From Mesorhizobium sp. M9A.F.Ca.ET.002.03.1.2 (GTDB lineage: Bacteria > Pseudomonadota > Alphaproteobacteria > Rhizobiales > Rhizobiaceae): a DNA stretch of 64,000 nt. Below the pieces are notes generated by a model. That model was not told where the DNA came from, searched no databases, and saw only the letters and a list, made by a program, of their open reading frames with translations. The position numbers and the translations under genes are program-made. How positions within the stretch are numbered: the first letter of the stretch is position 1; each line of letters starts with the position of its first letter. The stretch lies in NCBI RefSeq assembly GCF_003952365.1, contig NZ_CP034443.1, positions 4,333,001 to 4,397,000 on the forward strand, given 5' to 3'. Shown piece after piece: positions 8,183-16,231 of the stretch.

Positions 8183-8638
8183 TCAAGACAGCGCTCGCTT
8201 CGGCGGGATCGAATAGGTGCCCGTGGCGTGCGCCACCGTATGTCCCTCCGGTCCGGCGACGATGTCGATGTCGAACACCATCAGGCTCTTGCCCAGCTTC
8301 AGGATGCGGCAATGGCCGTCGATCGGCCCGGCCTCGGCCTTGCGGACGAAATTGATGTTGAGGTTGGTGGTGACCGAAAGTGCATCCGGCCCGGCATGCG
8401 AAAGCACGCAGACATAGCCGCCTATGTCGGCAAGCGTGAACAGCGACGGGCCCGACACGGTTCCGCCGGGGCGCAAATGCCGCTCGTCGGCATTGAGGCG
8501 CACCGTACAGCCGCCCGGAAACACATCGGTCGCCTCATAGAAACGGAACGTATCGTTGAGTTGGGGGTAGACGGTTTCCATCAGCGCGTTGACTTGCTCG
8601 GCAGTCAGCACCGGTTTGAGATTGTTCTGCTCGGGCAT
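8183..8638 (-). CDS. PaaI-family hot-dog thioesterase
   Basis: A 151-residue single hot-dog domain protein. The pattern RPGGTVSGPSLFTLADIGGY is the hot-dog helix, and the N of TTNLNINFVRKAEAG plus the following strands fit the PaaI/YdiI acyl-CoA thioesterase group. It would hydrolyse an acyl- or aryl-CoA in the cytosol. I start it at the ATG at 8638; a GTG at 8647 is possible and neither has a strong Shine-Dalgarno. It is divergent from the enoyl-CoA hydratase gene, which may share a CoA-ester pathway with it. Confidence 0.85.
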   Translation of the reverse strand: MPEQNNLKPVLTAEQVNALMETVYPQLNDTFRFYEATDVFPGGCTVRLNADERHLRPGGTVSGPSLFTLADIGGYVCVLSHAGPDALSVTTNLNINFVRKAEAGPIDGHCRILKLGKSLMVFDIDIVAGPEGHTVAHATGTYSIPPKRALS

Positions 8639-8818
8639 TATGTTCACCGTTGGTGGGTGCCGACGTGCCGTACCGGCCCGCTTGTCGAACGAGACGGCTG
8701 GGCCAATTGTTGCTCATGAGAAAACACGTCTGACGACTGTTCTTCAATCGGCAGCGTGCTAGTTCTTTTGTTCCATGGCCTTTGAATGCGCTGCGGGTCG
8801 ACGAAGAGGTTTAGAGAA

Positions 8819-9640
8819 ATGGCTGAAATCCTTGCCATCAAACCGGCTGCCACCGAAGGTCCGGTCGTCACCAGATTGGACAAGGGCATCCTGCGCCTCA
8901 CGCTTTCCAATCCGCCGGCCAATGCCCTGTCGCTTTCAGTCATGGCGGCTCTGATGGAGGAACTCGACCGGGCCAAGGCTGACAAATCCGTCCGCGTTAT
9001 CATCCTGGCGGCGGCCGGAAAGGTGTTCTGCGCCGGGCACGACCTCAAGGAAATGACCGCGCGCCGCGCCGACGCCGACCGCGGCAAGGCGTTCTTCGAG
9101 GAAACGTTTTCCGCTTGCGCGGCGCTGATGCAGGCGATCGTGCGCCATCCCAGGCCTGTCATCGCCGAGGTCGATGGCCTGGCGACGGCGGCCGGGGCGC
9201 AACTGGTCGCAAGCTGCGATCTGGCGATCGCCTCGCATGAGGCGACCTTCTGCACGCCAGGCGTCAATATCGGCCTGTTCTGCTCGACGCCGATGGTGGC
9301 GCTGTCGCGCAACGTCTCGCGAAAGCACGCCATGGAGATGCTTCTGACCGGCGAGACGATCGACGCGGCGACGGCGAAGGAATTCGGCCTGGTCAACCGC
9401 ATCGTGCCGCGCGAATACCTGAATCAGATTGTCGCCAAATACGCGCAAACCATTGCTGCCAAATCGTCTTTGGTCGTCAAGACCGGCAAGGAAGCCTTCT
9501 ACGCGCAGGCCGAGATGGGGCTGGCCGACGCCTATGCCTATACCGGCCGCGTCATGGTCGAAAACATGCTGGCGCGCGACGCCGAAGAAGGCATCGGCGC
9601 CTTCATCGGCAAGCGCAAGCCGCAATGGTCGGACGACTAG
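8819..9640 (+). CDS. Enoyl-CoA hydratase/isomerase family protein (ECHDC3-like)
   Basis: A 273-residue crotonase-fold protein. The oxyanion-hole segment VFCAGHDLKEM near residue 75 and the second oxyanion segment GLATAAGAQLVASCDLA are clear, and the CAGHDLKEM form points to the ECHDC3-like subgroup. The ATG at 8819 is used, with GAGG about ten bases upstream; the open frame reaches 8786 without family match. Its TAG stop (9638-9640) is completed by the first base of the inserted IS. Before insertion the stop would also have been TAG, with the VOC gene starting two bases later, so the two genes were probably an operon now split by the IS. Confidence 0.9.
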   Translation: MAEILAIKPAATEGPVVTRLDKGILRLTLSNPPANALSLSVMAALMEELDRAKADKSVRVIILAAAGKVFCAGHDLKEMTARRADADRGKAFFEETFSACAALMQAIVRHPRPVIAEVDGLATAAGAQLVASCDLAIASHEATFCTPGVNIGLFCSTPMVALSRNVSRKHAMEMLLTGETIDAATAKEFGLVNRIVPREYLNQIVAKYAQTIAAKSSLVVKTGKEAFYAQAEMGLADAYAYTGRVMVENMLARDAEEGIGAFIGKRKPQWSDD

Positions 9641-9642
9641 GG

Positions 9643-10023
9643 TCAGGACTCATTGATCCAAAAGATGAATGCTGCGGCGAAGGCAATGGCTGACAGGAAG
9701 GTGTGAGCGCATCGGTCGTAGCGGGTGTGGATGCGACGCCAGTCCTTGAGCCGGGCGAACATGTTCTCGATCTTGTGGCGCTGTCGGTAGAGGATTGGAT
9801 CGTATACGTGCTTTGTGCGGTGTTTGGCATGAGGAGGAATGCACGGCGTGATGCCTCGATCTGCCAGCGCCTGCCGGAAGGCAGCGGAACTGTAGGCCCT
9901 GTCGGCGAGCAGGAAGCTGGCGTGCGGTAGCTGCTCGAGAACTGCGGCAGCAGTCTTGTGATCGTTGGCCTGTCCCTCGCTCAGATAGAGTAGCAGCGGC
10001 CGCCCCTTGCCGTCGCAAACCAC
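9643..10023 (-). CDS. IS5-family transposase, C-terminal frame (orfB), copy 1
   Basis: A 126-residue second frame with the remaining catalytic residues: Asp in LLADRAYSSAAFR and Glu in RHKIENMFARLKDWR. The conserved lead-in GRSRGGLTTKLQ is encoded upstream of the nominal GTG start in the same frame, which shows that the real product is a frameshift fusion with orfA rather than a separately initiated protein. It would catalyse cut-and-paste transposition of the element. Confidence 0.9.
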   Translation of the reverse strand: MVCDGKGRPLLLYLSEGQANDHKTAAAVLEQLPHASFLLADRAYSSAAFRQALADRGITPCIPPHAKHRTKHVYDPILYRQRHKIENMFARLKDWRRIHTRYDRCAHTFLSAIAFAAAFIFWINES

Positions 10024-10037
10024 CTGCAGTTTGGTGG

Positions 10038-10454
10038 TCAGCCCGCCCCGGCTGCGTCCGATACATCGGGGTAGAGCCCCTTTTTGAGCAGGCTCGCCGC
10101 CGTTCGATGCGCCTTGAGATGAGTGGCATCGATCATCAGCCTCTCGGTACCGCCACCTTGCGCGGCTAGCTCGGCCAAGATGCGGTTGAACACGCCCAGC
10201 CGGCTCCAGCGGATGAAGCGGTTGTAGATGGTCTTGTGCGGACCGTAGCCGGCAGGGGCATCTCGCCAGCGCAATCCATTGCGGATCACAAACAGGATGC
10301 CGCTCAGCACCCGCCGGTCGTCCACGCGTGGAACCCCATGCGAAAGCGGGAAATAGGGCTCAATCCGGCGCATCTGCTCCGGGGTCAACATCAGCAAATC
10401 AGTCAAGGTGGCATCCTCCTGCCACCTTGAATCATCACCCAGCCGACAACTCAA
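10038..10454 (-). CDS. IS5-family transposase, N-terminal frame (orfA), copy 1
   Basis: A 138-residue first frame carrying the N-terminal DUF4096-like region (MLTPEQMRRIEPYFP, then GVPRVDDRRVLSGILFVIRN, then LRWRDAPAGYGPHKTIYNRF) and the first catalytic Asp in MIDATHLKAH. It stops shortly after the AAAAAGGGG and CCCC runs, and the rest of the DDE domain is in the -1 frame (orfB), so a complete transposase needs a -1 ribosomal frameshift in this stretch. Translation may really begin at one of the internal Met codons before TPEQM. Confidence 0.9.
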   Translation of the reverse strand: MSCRLGDDSRWQEDATLTDLLMLTPEQMRRIEPYFPLSHGVPRVDDRRVLSGILFVIRNGLRWRDAPAGYGPHKTIYNRFIRWSRLGVFNRILAELAAQGGGTERLMIDATHLKAHRTAASLLKKGLYPDVSDAAGAG

Positions 10455-10480
10455 CCAATTAATGGGTCCTGAGCCTAGCT

Positions 10481-10903
10481 ATGGAACCCCGCGTCTCCAT
10501 CATCACCATCGCCGTCGACGATCTCGACCGCGCCACACGCTTCTATGAGGCGATGGGCCTGACCCGTCATGCCGGGATCACCGATGGCGTCGCCTTCTTC
10601 CAGATGGGTGGCGTCATTCTCGGGCTGTTTCCGCGCGAAAGCGCCGAAGCGGATTCAGGCGTCACCTTCGGCACGGCGCCGTCCGCCATCTACCTTGCCT
10701 ACAACACCCGCTCCGACAGGGAGGTCGATGACGTGCTTGCGATGGCCGAGAAGGCCGGCGGTCGTATCGTCAAGCCGGCCGGCCGCGCTTTCTGGGGCGG
10801 CTGGTACGGCTATTTCGCCGACGCCGACGGGCATATCTGGGAAGTGGCGCACAATCCGGCCTTTCCGATCGCGGAAGACGGCAGCATTTCGCTGCCGGGC
10901 TGA
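10481..10903 (+). CDS. VOC-superfamily (glyoxalase/bleomycin-resistance-like) protein
   Basis: A 140-residue protein with two beta-alpha-beta-beta-beta modules (SIITIAVDDLDRATRFYEAM, and ...WYGYFADADGHIWEVAHNPAF at the end), the DPDGxxWE-type ending typical of the VOC superfamily. Members are metal-dependent lyases, dioxygenases or binding proteins; the specific activity is not visible. The gene starts only five bases after the IS end. The sequence that preceded its ATG before insertion was the 3' end of echA, so the IS has removed its native upstream context and any coupling; there is no good Shine-Dalgarno in the IS end. Confidence 0.85.
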   Translation: MEPRVSIITIAVDDLDRATRFYEAMGLTRHAGITDGVAFFQMGGVILGLFPRESAEADSGVTFGTAPSAIYLAYNTRSDREVDDVLAMAEKAGGRIVKPAGRAFWGGWYGYFADADGHIWEVAHNPAFPIAEDGSISLPG

Positions 10904-10915
10904 TCCTTCTTCCAG

Positions 10916-11692
10916 ATGGCGTATCGCAAGCAACTGACGCGGCTGAAGGCGCCTTATCTCAAACGCATCTTGCTCGAGCCGTCGCGGGTCGCCGACTGGG
11001 AAAAATACCCCTGGAACCTGCCGATCTTCCGCAGCCAGGAATTCCAGCTCGAATTCACCACGCCGATCACCATCATTGTCGGTGAGAACGGCACCGGAAA
11101 GTCGACATTGCTCGAGGCGATCGGCGCTCTGGCCGGATACGATGAGGCCGGCGGCGGCAAGGGCTACATGCCCATCGACCACTCCCGCGCCATCGACAAG
11201 AGCGGCGCGGCACTGGCGGACACGCTGCGCGGCCACTGGCTGCCGAAGGTCACCGCTGGCTGGTTCTTTCGCGCCGAATCCTTTTACTCCGTCGCCCGCT
11301 ACCTCGATCAGGCGGCGCTGGACGCTCACGAGGCGCCGCCCGATTTCCTGTCCTGGTCGCATGGCGAGGGCTTCATCCGCTTCTTCGAGGAGCGCTGCCG
11401 CCGGCAAGGCATCTACATTCTAGACGAGCCTGAAAGCGCGCTTTCCCCGACGCGCCAGATCGAGCTTCTCAAGATGCTGCGGCGGATGGATCTGTCAGGC
11501 ACGGCGCAAGTGATCATGGCGACGCATTCGCCGCTGCTGATGGCCTGTCCCGGGGCGCGGCTGTTTCGCATCAGCCGGTTCGGGCTCGACCCGACCGATT
11601 TCCATGACACCGATCATTTCCGCATGATGCGCAATTTCTGCAGCGATCCGGATGGTTTTCTCGCCGAAGCGCTGTATGAGGACGAGGCATGA
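10916..11692 (+). CDS. AAA-type ATPase (ABC/SMC-like, predicted ATP-binding protein)
   Basis: A 258-residue ATPase with Walker A GENGTGKST near residue 57, Walker B YILDEPESALS near residue 165 and a switch His in MATHSPLL. It lacks membrane segments and an obvious partner, so it belongs to the small stand-alone AAA_21-like (old YhaN/RecF-like) group whose roles are mostly unknown. It follows the VOC gene by 12 bases and overlaps the next gene by four (ATGA), so VOC-ATPase-CoA-binding protein form one transcription unit. No nuclease or methylase is adjacent, so I see no reason to call it a defence gene. Confidence 0.85.
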   Translation: MAYRKQLTRLKAPYLKRILLEPSRVADWEKYPWNLPIFRSQEFQLEFTTPITIIVGENGTGKSTLLEAIGALAGYDEAGGGKGYMPIDHSRAIDKSGAALADTLRGHWLPKVTAGWFFRAESFYSVARYLDQAALDAHEAPPDFLSWSHGEGFIRFFEERCRRQGIYILDEPESALSPTRQIELLKMLRRMDLSGTAQVIMATHSPLLMACPGARLFRISRFGLDPTDFHDTDHFRMMRNFCSDPDGFLAEALYEDEA

Positions 11693-12210
11693 ATCACGAC
11701 GCCTACGACAATGCCTATATCGCCGGCATCCTCAATTCGGTGAAGACCATCGCCATGGTCGGCGCATCCGCCAACGATGTGCGGCCGAGCTATTTCGTGC
11801 TGAAATATCTGCTGGGCAAGGGGTTTTCGGTGTTCCCGATCAACCCCGGCCAGGCCGGCAAGGAAATCCTTGGCCGGATGACCTATAGCAGGCTCGCTGA
11901 CATTCCCGAGCCGATCGACATGGTCGACGTCTTTCGCGGCTCCGCGGCAGTGCCGGGCGTGGTCGACGACGCGCTGCGGCTCGATCCGCTGCCGAAAGTC
12001 ATCTGGATGCAGCTTGGCGTGCGCCATGACGAGGCCGCCGCGCGCGCCGAAGCCGCCGGCATCAAGGTGGTGATGAATCGCTGCCCCAAGATCGAATATG
12101 GCAAGCTGTCGGGCGAGATCGGCTGGACCGGCGTCAATTCCGGCGTGCTGTCGTCGAAGAAGCCGCTGATGCGGTCGGGATTCCAGAGTTTCGGCGTTCG
12201 CCAGAAGTAG
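11689..12210 (+). CDS. CoA-binding domain protein (YccU-like)
   Basis: A 173-residue Rossmann-fold protein. TIAMVGASANDVRPSYFVLK near residue 20 is the CoA-binding glycine-rich start of the succinyl-CoA-synthetase-alpha-like family, and FPINPGQAGKEILG follows. It is longer than E. coli YccU by about 35 C-terminal residues. It overlaps the upstream ATPase gene by four bases, so translation is likely coupled. The physiological role of this family is not established. Confidence 0.88.
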   Translation: MNHDAYDNAYIAGILNSVKTIAMVGASANDVRPSYFVLKYLLGKGFSVFPINPGQAGKEILGRMTYSRLADIPEPIDMVDVFRGSAAVPGVVDDALRLDPLPKVIWMQLGVRHDEAAARAEAAGIKVVMNRCPKIEYGKLSGEIGWTGVNSGVLSSKKPLMRSGFQSFGVRQK

Positions 12211-12212
12211 GT

Positions 12213-12363
12213 AGTGAATGGTGAATAGTGAATGGTGAATAGAAGGATTTTTCTGGAAGGCGGGCAAAGCGGTATATGAGCCGCTTGCAATCAGGGTAGG
12301 GCTGCCCGACTTTGCCATTCACCATTCACCATTCACCATTCACCATTCACCATTCACCATTCA
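12213..12363. repeat. Heptanucleotide array in inverted orientation, able to form a long hairpin before metY
   Basis: Left arm (12213-12240): four units of GTGAATG/GTGAATA. Right arm (about 12315-12363): about seven units of ATTCACC, the reverse complement. Between them is an inner stem-loop, CGGGCA with TGCCCG enclosing AAGCGG with CCGCTT. The array ends four bases before the metY Shine-Dalgarno GGGAGG. The unit is 7 bp with no spacers. It may act as an attenuator-like structure or simply be a slippage-prone repeat. Confidence 0.75.
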
Positions 12364-12375
12364 GGGAGGTATTCG

Positions 12376-13656
12376 ATGACCAGCACGCCCGGTTTCAACA
12401 CGCTCGCCGTCCATGCCGGCGCCAAGCCCGATCCGGCGACGGGCGCGCGTGTCACGCCGATCTACCAGACGACCTCCTTTGTCTTCGATGATGCCGACCA
12501 TGCCGCCTCGTTGTTCGGCTTAAAAGCCTTCGGCAACATCTACACTCGCATCATGAACCCGACGCAGGCGGTGCTGGAAGAACGCATCGCGGCACTTGAA
12601 GGCGGAACGGCAGGGCTGGCCGTGGCGTCGGGCCATGCCGCGCAGGTGCTCGTCTTCCACAATCTGATGCAGCCCGGCGACAATTTCGTCGCCGCGACAA
12701 GGCTTTATGGCGGCTCGATCAACCAGTTCGGCCACGCCTTCAAGAATTTCGGCTGGCAGGTGCGCTGGGCCGACACCAACGACATCTCGACCTTCGAGAG
12801 CCAGATCGACGACAAGACCAAGGCGATCTTCATCGAGAGCCTGGCCAATCCGGGCGGTGTCTTCGTCGACATCGAGAAGATCGGCGACATCGCCCGCAAG
12901 CACGGTCTGCCGCTGATCGTCGACAACACGCTGGCCTCGCCCTATCTGGTGCGGCCGATCGAGCATGGCGCCGACATCGTCGTGCATTCGCTGACCAAGT
13001 TCATCGGCGGCCACGGCAATTCGATCGGCGGCGCCATTGTCGACGGCGGCACCTTCGACTGGTCGAAATCCGGCAAATATCCGATGCTGTCGGAGCCGCG
13101 CCCCGAATATGGCGGCCTCGTCCTGCACGAGACCTTCGGCAATTTCGCCTTCGCCATTGCCGCGCGCGTGCTGGGCCTGCGCGACATGGGCCCGGCGATC
13201 TCGCCCTTCAATGCGTTCCTGATCCTGACCGGACTGGAAACCCTGCCGCTCAGGATGCAGCGCCATTGCGACAATGCGGTCACCGTCGCCGCCTGGCTGT
13301 CCAACCATCCCCAGGTTGCCTGGGTGTCCTATCCCGGCCTGCCCAGCGACAAGAACAACGCGTTGCAGAAGAAGTACGCGCCACTTGGCGCCGGTGCGGT
13401 GTTCACCTTCGGCCTGAAGGGCGGTTATGCGGCGGGCATCAAATTTGTCGAGGCGCTCGAACTGTTCTCCCACCTCGCCAATGTCGGCGACACCAAGTCG
13501 CTGGTCATCCACCCGGCATCGACCACGCACCGGCAACTGTCCGACGAGCAGAAGGTCGCGGCCGGCGCCGGGCCGGATACGGTCAGGCTTTCGGTCGGCA
13601 TCGAGGATGTCAACGACATCGTCGCCGATCTGGAACAGGCCCTTGGCAAGGTTTGA
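12376..13656 (+). CDS. metY: O-acetylhomoserine aminocarboxypropyltransferase (sulfhydrylase)
   Basis: A 426-residue PLP-dependent Cys/Met-metabolism enzyme that makes homocysteine from O-acetylhomoserine and sulfide. The PLP lysine is in HSLTKFIGGHGNSIGG near residue 209, and the substrate-phosphate region SGHAAQVLVFHNLMQPGD is present. The ALEGGTAGLAVASG and EGLVLHETFGNFAF-like sections separate it from MetB/MetZ and fit the longer MetY form. The start ATG at 12376 has GGGAGG seven to eight bases upstream. The unusual heptamer array lies directly upstream. Confidence 0.93.
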   Translation: MTSTPGFNTLAVHAGAKPDPATGARVTPIYQTTSFVFDDADHAASLFGLKAFGNIYTRIMNPTQAVLEERIAALEGGTAGLAVASGHAAQVLVFHNLMQPGDNFVAATRLYGGSINQFGHAFKNFGWQVRWADTNDISTFESQIDDKTKAIFIESLANPGGVFVDIEKIGDIARKHGLPLIVDNTLASPYLVRPIEHGADIVVHSLTKFIGGHGNSIGGAIVDGGTFDWSKSGKYPMLSEPRPEYGGLVLHETFGNFAFAIAARVLGLRDMGPAISPFNAFLILTGLETLPLRMQRHCDNAVTVAAWLSNHPQVAWVSYPGLPSDKNNALQKKYAPLGAGAVFTFGLKGGYAAGIKFVEALELFSHLANVGDTKSLVIHPASTTHRQLSDEQKVAAGAGPDTVRLSVGIEDVNDIVADLEQALGKV

Positions 13657-13677
13657 TCCATGCTGGAAGGAGCTTCC

Positions 13678-14028
13678 ATGAGCGCGCCAAGATTTCTTTC
13701 CGTCGGCGTCGGCGGCGTCGAACCGGAACTTGGCGCGCCGGCGCCGGATCGACTGATTTCAGGCAATCCGACGTTCCGCACCTGGAATGTCGAGGAACGC
13801 GACGGCGGGCTCTATGCCGGCATCTGGGAGGCGACGCCGGGCAAATGGCGCATAGAGTATGACGAGTGGGAGTTCTGTCACATCCTGTCCGGCGTCTCGG
13901 TGATATCGGAAGACGGCGGCGAGGCGCGCACCGTCAGGGCCGGCGACAGTTTCGTGCTCAGGCCGGGCTTCACGGGCAGCTGGGAAGTGCTTGAAACGAC
14001 TCGCAAGGAGTATGTTATCCGCCTTTGA
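13678..14028 (+). CDS. Cupin-domain protein
   Basis: A 116-residue single-domain cupin (DUF861/ethanolamine-utilisation-like type). WNVEERDGGLYAGIWEATPG, YDEWEFCHILSGVSVI and TVRAGDSFVLRPGFTG are the two cupin motifs. The start at 13678 (MSAPRF) is chosen because AAGGAG lies about nine bases upstream; the ATG at 13660 would put the Shine-Dalgarno inside the gene. It follows metY by 21 bases and may be cotranscribed. Function is unknown; such cupins often bind small acids or amino acids. Confidence 0.85.
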   Translation: MSAPRFLSVGVGGVEPELGAPAPDRLISGNPTFRTWNVEERDGGLYAGIWEATPGKWRIEYDEWEFCHILSGVSVISEDGGEARTVRAGDSFVLRPGFTGSWEVLETTRKEYVIRL

Positions 14029-14029
14029 A

Positions 14030-14135
14030 GCGCGTCACGTCTGAAGGGATTCATGCGACGCGCTTTAAGTTTGTTGTTTTTATGCATGTCGTTGCCCCAA
14101 AACCGCTGCGCACTTTTGGGCGACATGCATTGGAG
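14030..14135. repeat. Palindromic intergenic repeat
   Basis: Two nested dyads: AGCGCGTC with GACGCGCT, and TGCATGTCG with CGACATGCA, the latter also containing CCCAAAA with TTTTGGG. It occupies the spacer between the convergent cupin and binding-protein genes. I recognise it as a family often seen between rhizobial genes; copy number needs a genome search. Confidence 0.65.
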
Positions 14136-14144
14136 CATCGGGCT

Positions 14145-14864
14145 TCACAGAAGGCGATCGATGTCGGTATCGGAAAATCCGTATCCGCACACCATGGCCC
14201 TGTGCCAGGGACTTCCAAGCAAACCATCGAGGCATGAATCGATGCGCTGGCGCAGGATCGCATTGCCTTTGGCGAGCGCGAACGCGCCGGCTGCTGGCTG
14301 TTTTTCGGCTGCCGGAACGTCGATGACCGCAAGAGGCGCGTCGAGGCGCTGAGCCAGATAGCCCCGATGCGCCATGGCGACACTTGCATAGGCATGCACC
14401 ACGCCGGCAGCGACGGCATCGGCCGCGCCCGCTTGCGTGGCGAATATCCTGATCCGCTGGGGCGGAACGCCATTTTGCAGAGCCGTTTGATGTTGGATCT
14501 GGCCCGATATGACGCCGATCAGCGCTTCCTCATCTGCGGCGATGGAGCGATAGCCCCGGAACTCGCGCGGATTGCCTTTCGCGACCAGCAACCCGTCCTG
14601 CAGGACCCAGATCGGTCGCGTGAAATCGACGGATTTCTTGCGTTCGTCCGAGACGAACAGACCGGTGGTCATGTCCCACTGGCCCTCGGCCAGTCCGGGA
14701 AGCAGTTTGGCGAACTCGGTCTCAACAGGCAAAAAGGCTCCCAGCCCCAACATTTCGCAAACCTTGTGCGCGAGCTCGACGTCGCAGCCTGAGACACCTC
14801 CGGCAGCGTCGGTGAAACAGAAAGGAGGTTCTTGCAAGAAAGCGAATTTCATCTTTTCGGGCAT
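14145..14864 (-). CDS. Amino-acid-type solute-binding protein domain without a signal peptide
   Basis: A 239-residue family-3 periplasmic-binding-protein fold: FAFLQEPPFCFTDAAGGVSG, CDVELAHKVCEMLG and GLAEGQWDMTTGLFVSDERK are the usual N-terminal landmarks. Unlike transported members it begins directly at the fold with no signal sequence, and no permease or ATPase gene is near. It could be a cytosolic sensor, or an enzyme in the cyclohexadienyl-dehydratase-like branch. It lies 27 bases downstream of the P450 gene on the same strand, so both may be one operon. An internal ATG at 14852 is an alternative start. Confidence 0.8.
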   Translation of the reverse strand: MPEKMKFAFLQEPPFCFTDAAGGVSGCDVELAHKVCEMLGLGAFLPVETEFAKLLPGLAEGQWDMTTGLFVSDERKKSVDFTRPIWVLQDGLLVAKGNPREFRGYRSIAADEEALIGVISGQIQHQTALQNGVPPQRIRIFATQAGAADAVAAGVVHAYASVAMAHRGYLAQRLDAPLAVIDVPAAEKQPAAGAFALAKGNAILRQRIDSCLDGLLGSPWHRAMVCGYGFSDTDIDRLL

Positions 14865-14891
14865 GCGTTCTCGGCCTCGGGTCCGCAGTTC

Positions 14892-16130
14892 TCAAAAGTG
14901 CACGGCGAGCGTTTCCAACCCATGGAAATGATAGGTGTCGCGGAAGCGCGGCTGCTCGGCAAGACGGAGCCGCGGTAGCCGCTCGAACAAGGTTTTCAGC
15001 GACACCTGCAATTCGAGCCGGGCGAGCGGCGCGCCGATGCAGAAATGAATGCCGGCGCCGAACGAGACGTTCTTCTGATCCGCGCGGTCCGGCCTGAAGG
15101 CGAGGGGTTCGGCAAAAACCGCCGGGTCGTGGTTGGCCATGCCGAGCAGCAGGCCGATCGTCTCGCCAGGGCGCAGGGCGATCCCAGGCCCGACTTCGAT
15201 CTCTTCATAGGCATAGCGCGTGAACATGTGCAGCGGCGCATCGAAACGCAGGCACTCCTCGACGGTTGCCGCGGTCGCCTCCGGCGACGGGAAGAAGCGG
15301 CGCGGGTCGCCACCTTGTGCAAGGATCGAGCGCACCGCATTGCCGGTCTGGTGGACGGTCGCCTCGTGGCCGGCATTGAGCAGCAGGATGGCCGAGGACA
15401 CCAACTCGTCCTCGGAGAGCTTCTGGCCGTCCTCCTGCGCCGCGATCAGCAGCGACAAAAGATCATCGCCGGGGTTTTTGCGCCGCTCGGCGACATAGCC
15501 ACGCAGGAAGTCCGAAAAATCCCGCGCCGCGCGATCGGCCGTCTCTTCGGTTTCGCGCGTGCGGCCGTGCATGTACATGGCGACCATCCGATGCGACCAG
15601 TCGAGCAGTTGCGGCCCCATCTCGACCGGCACGCCGAGCATTTCGGCAATGATGGTGATCGGCAAAGGTGAGGCGAACGCCGGCAGCAGATCGACCTGGT
15701 CCGGTTTGAAACGGTCGATCAGTTCGTTGGCGAGCGCCTCGACGCGCGGCCGCAGCCGCTCGACCTGACGCGAGACGAAGGCGCGGTTGACCAGTGTCCT
15801 GAGCCTGGTGTGCACGGGCGGTTCCAGCTCCAGCATCGAATTGGCCTCGACGCCGTCGAAGGCGCTGAGATGCGCGCGATCCTGGCCGATGCCCCGGCTG
15901 TCGGGGATGCCGGCGGGGTTCTGGCGGCCGAAGCGGCGGTCGCGCAGCAGCCGGTTGACGTCGTCGAAGCCGCCAACGCACCAGAAGCCGAACTCCTCCC
16001 AAAAGAAGGCGCTCGATGCGCCATGCATGAAGGCATAGGCATCGTAAGGGTTCTGGAAAAACGCCGGCTCGTGCGGATCGAGCCGCAGATGGCGCGTCGA
16101 GGGATCGAAGACGAGATAGTCTGGCATCAT
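14892..16130 (-). CDS. Cytochrome P450
   Basis: A 412-residue soluble bacterial P450. The I-helix oxygen-activation motif LNAGHEATV, the ExxR helix EECLRF and the heme-cysteine loop FGAGIHFCIGAPLARLE are all intact, so it is likely active; it would need ferredoxin and reductase partners, which are not encoded here. The sequence is of the bacterial CYP107/CYP-like class. Substrate unknown. It is upstream of the binding-protein-like gene and divergent from the flavin oxidase at 16232, a grouping that hints at catabolism of an amine or natural product (inference). Confidence 0.93.
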   Translation of the reverse strand: MMPDYLVFDPSTRHLRLDPHEPAFFQNPYDAYAFMHGASSAFFWEEFGFWCVGGFDDVNRLLRDRRFGRQNPAGIPDSRGIGQDRAHLSAFDGVEANSMLELEPPVHTRLRTLVNRAFVSRQVERLRPRVEALANELIDRFKPDQVDLLPAFASPLPITIIAEMLGVPVEMGPQLLDWSHRMVAMYMHGRTRETEETADRAARDFSDFLRGYVAERRKNPGDDLLSLLIAAQEDGQKLSEDELVSSAILLLNAGHEATVHQTGNAVRSILAQGGDPRRFFPSPEATAATVEECLRFDAPLHMFTRYAYEEIEVGPGIALRPGETIGLLLGMANHDPAVFAEPLAFRPDRADQKNVSFGAGIHFCIGAPLARLELQVSLKTLFERLPRLRLAEQPRFRDTYHFHGLETLAVHF

Positions 16131-16231
16131 CTTTGACCAATAGCGCGCCTTGCCTCCCTGGTGCCAGACCGTATGTTGGCCGCCAAAGTCCTCATCATTG
16201 AGCCAGCCGAAACAGCTGCGGAAAGTCTGAT

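Larger units (their letters stand above)
9640..10475 (-). mobile_element. IS5-family (IS427-like) insertion sequence, copy 1, 836 bp
   Basis: Terminal inverted repeats GGGTCAGGACTCATTGAT (left here) and GGCTCAGGACCCATTAAT (right, read inward) flank a two-frame DDE transposase on the minus strand. A TA dinucleotide flanks both sides as the target duplication. A second copy of the same length, with identical encoded proteins, lies at 48630-49465 in the opposite orientation, which suggests recent activity. It separates the enoyl-CoA hydratase and VOC genes. Confidence 0.93.

Noticed and set aside
10916..11692. The stand-alone AAA ATPase as part of a defence system
   Set aside because: No nuclease, methylase, protease or toxin is adjacent; its neighbours are VOC and CoA-binding proteins, so the claim has no support.
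12255..12312. SAM-II riboswitch before metY
   Set aside because: The conserved SAM-II loop and pseudoknot sequences are not found; only a generic stem is seen.
12315..12363. Heptamer array as a possible CRISPR
   Set aside because: Units are 7 bp, contiguous and without spacers, and no cas genes are in the window.
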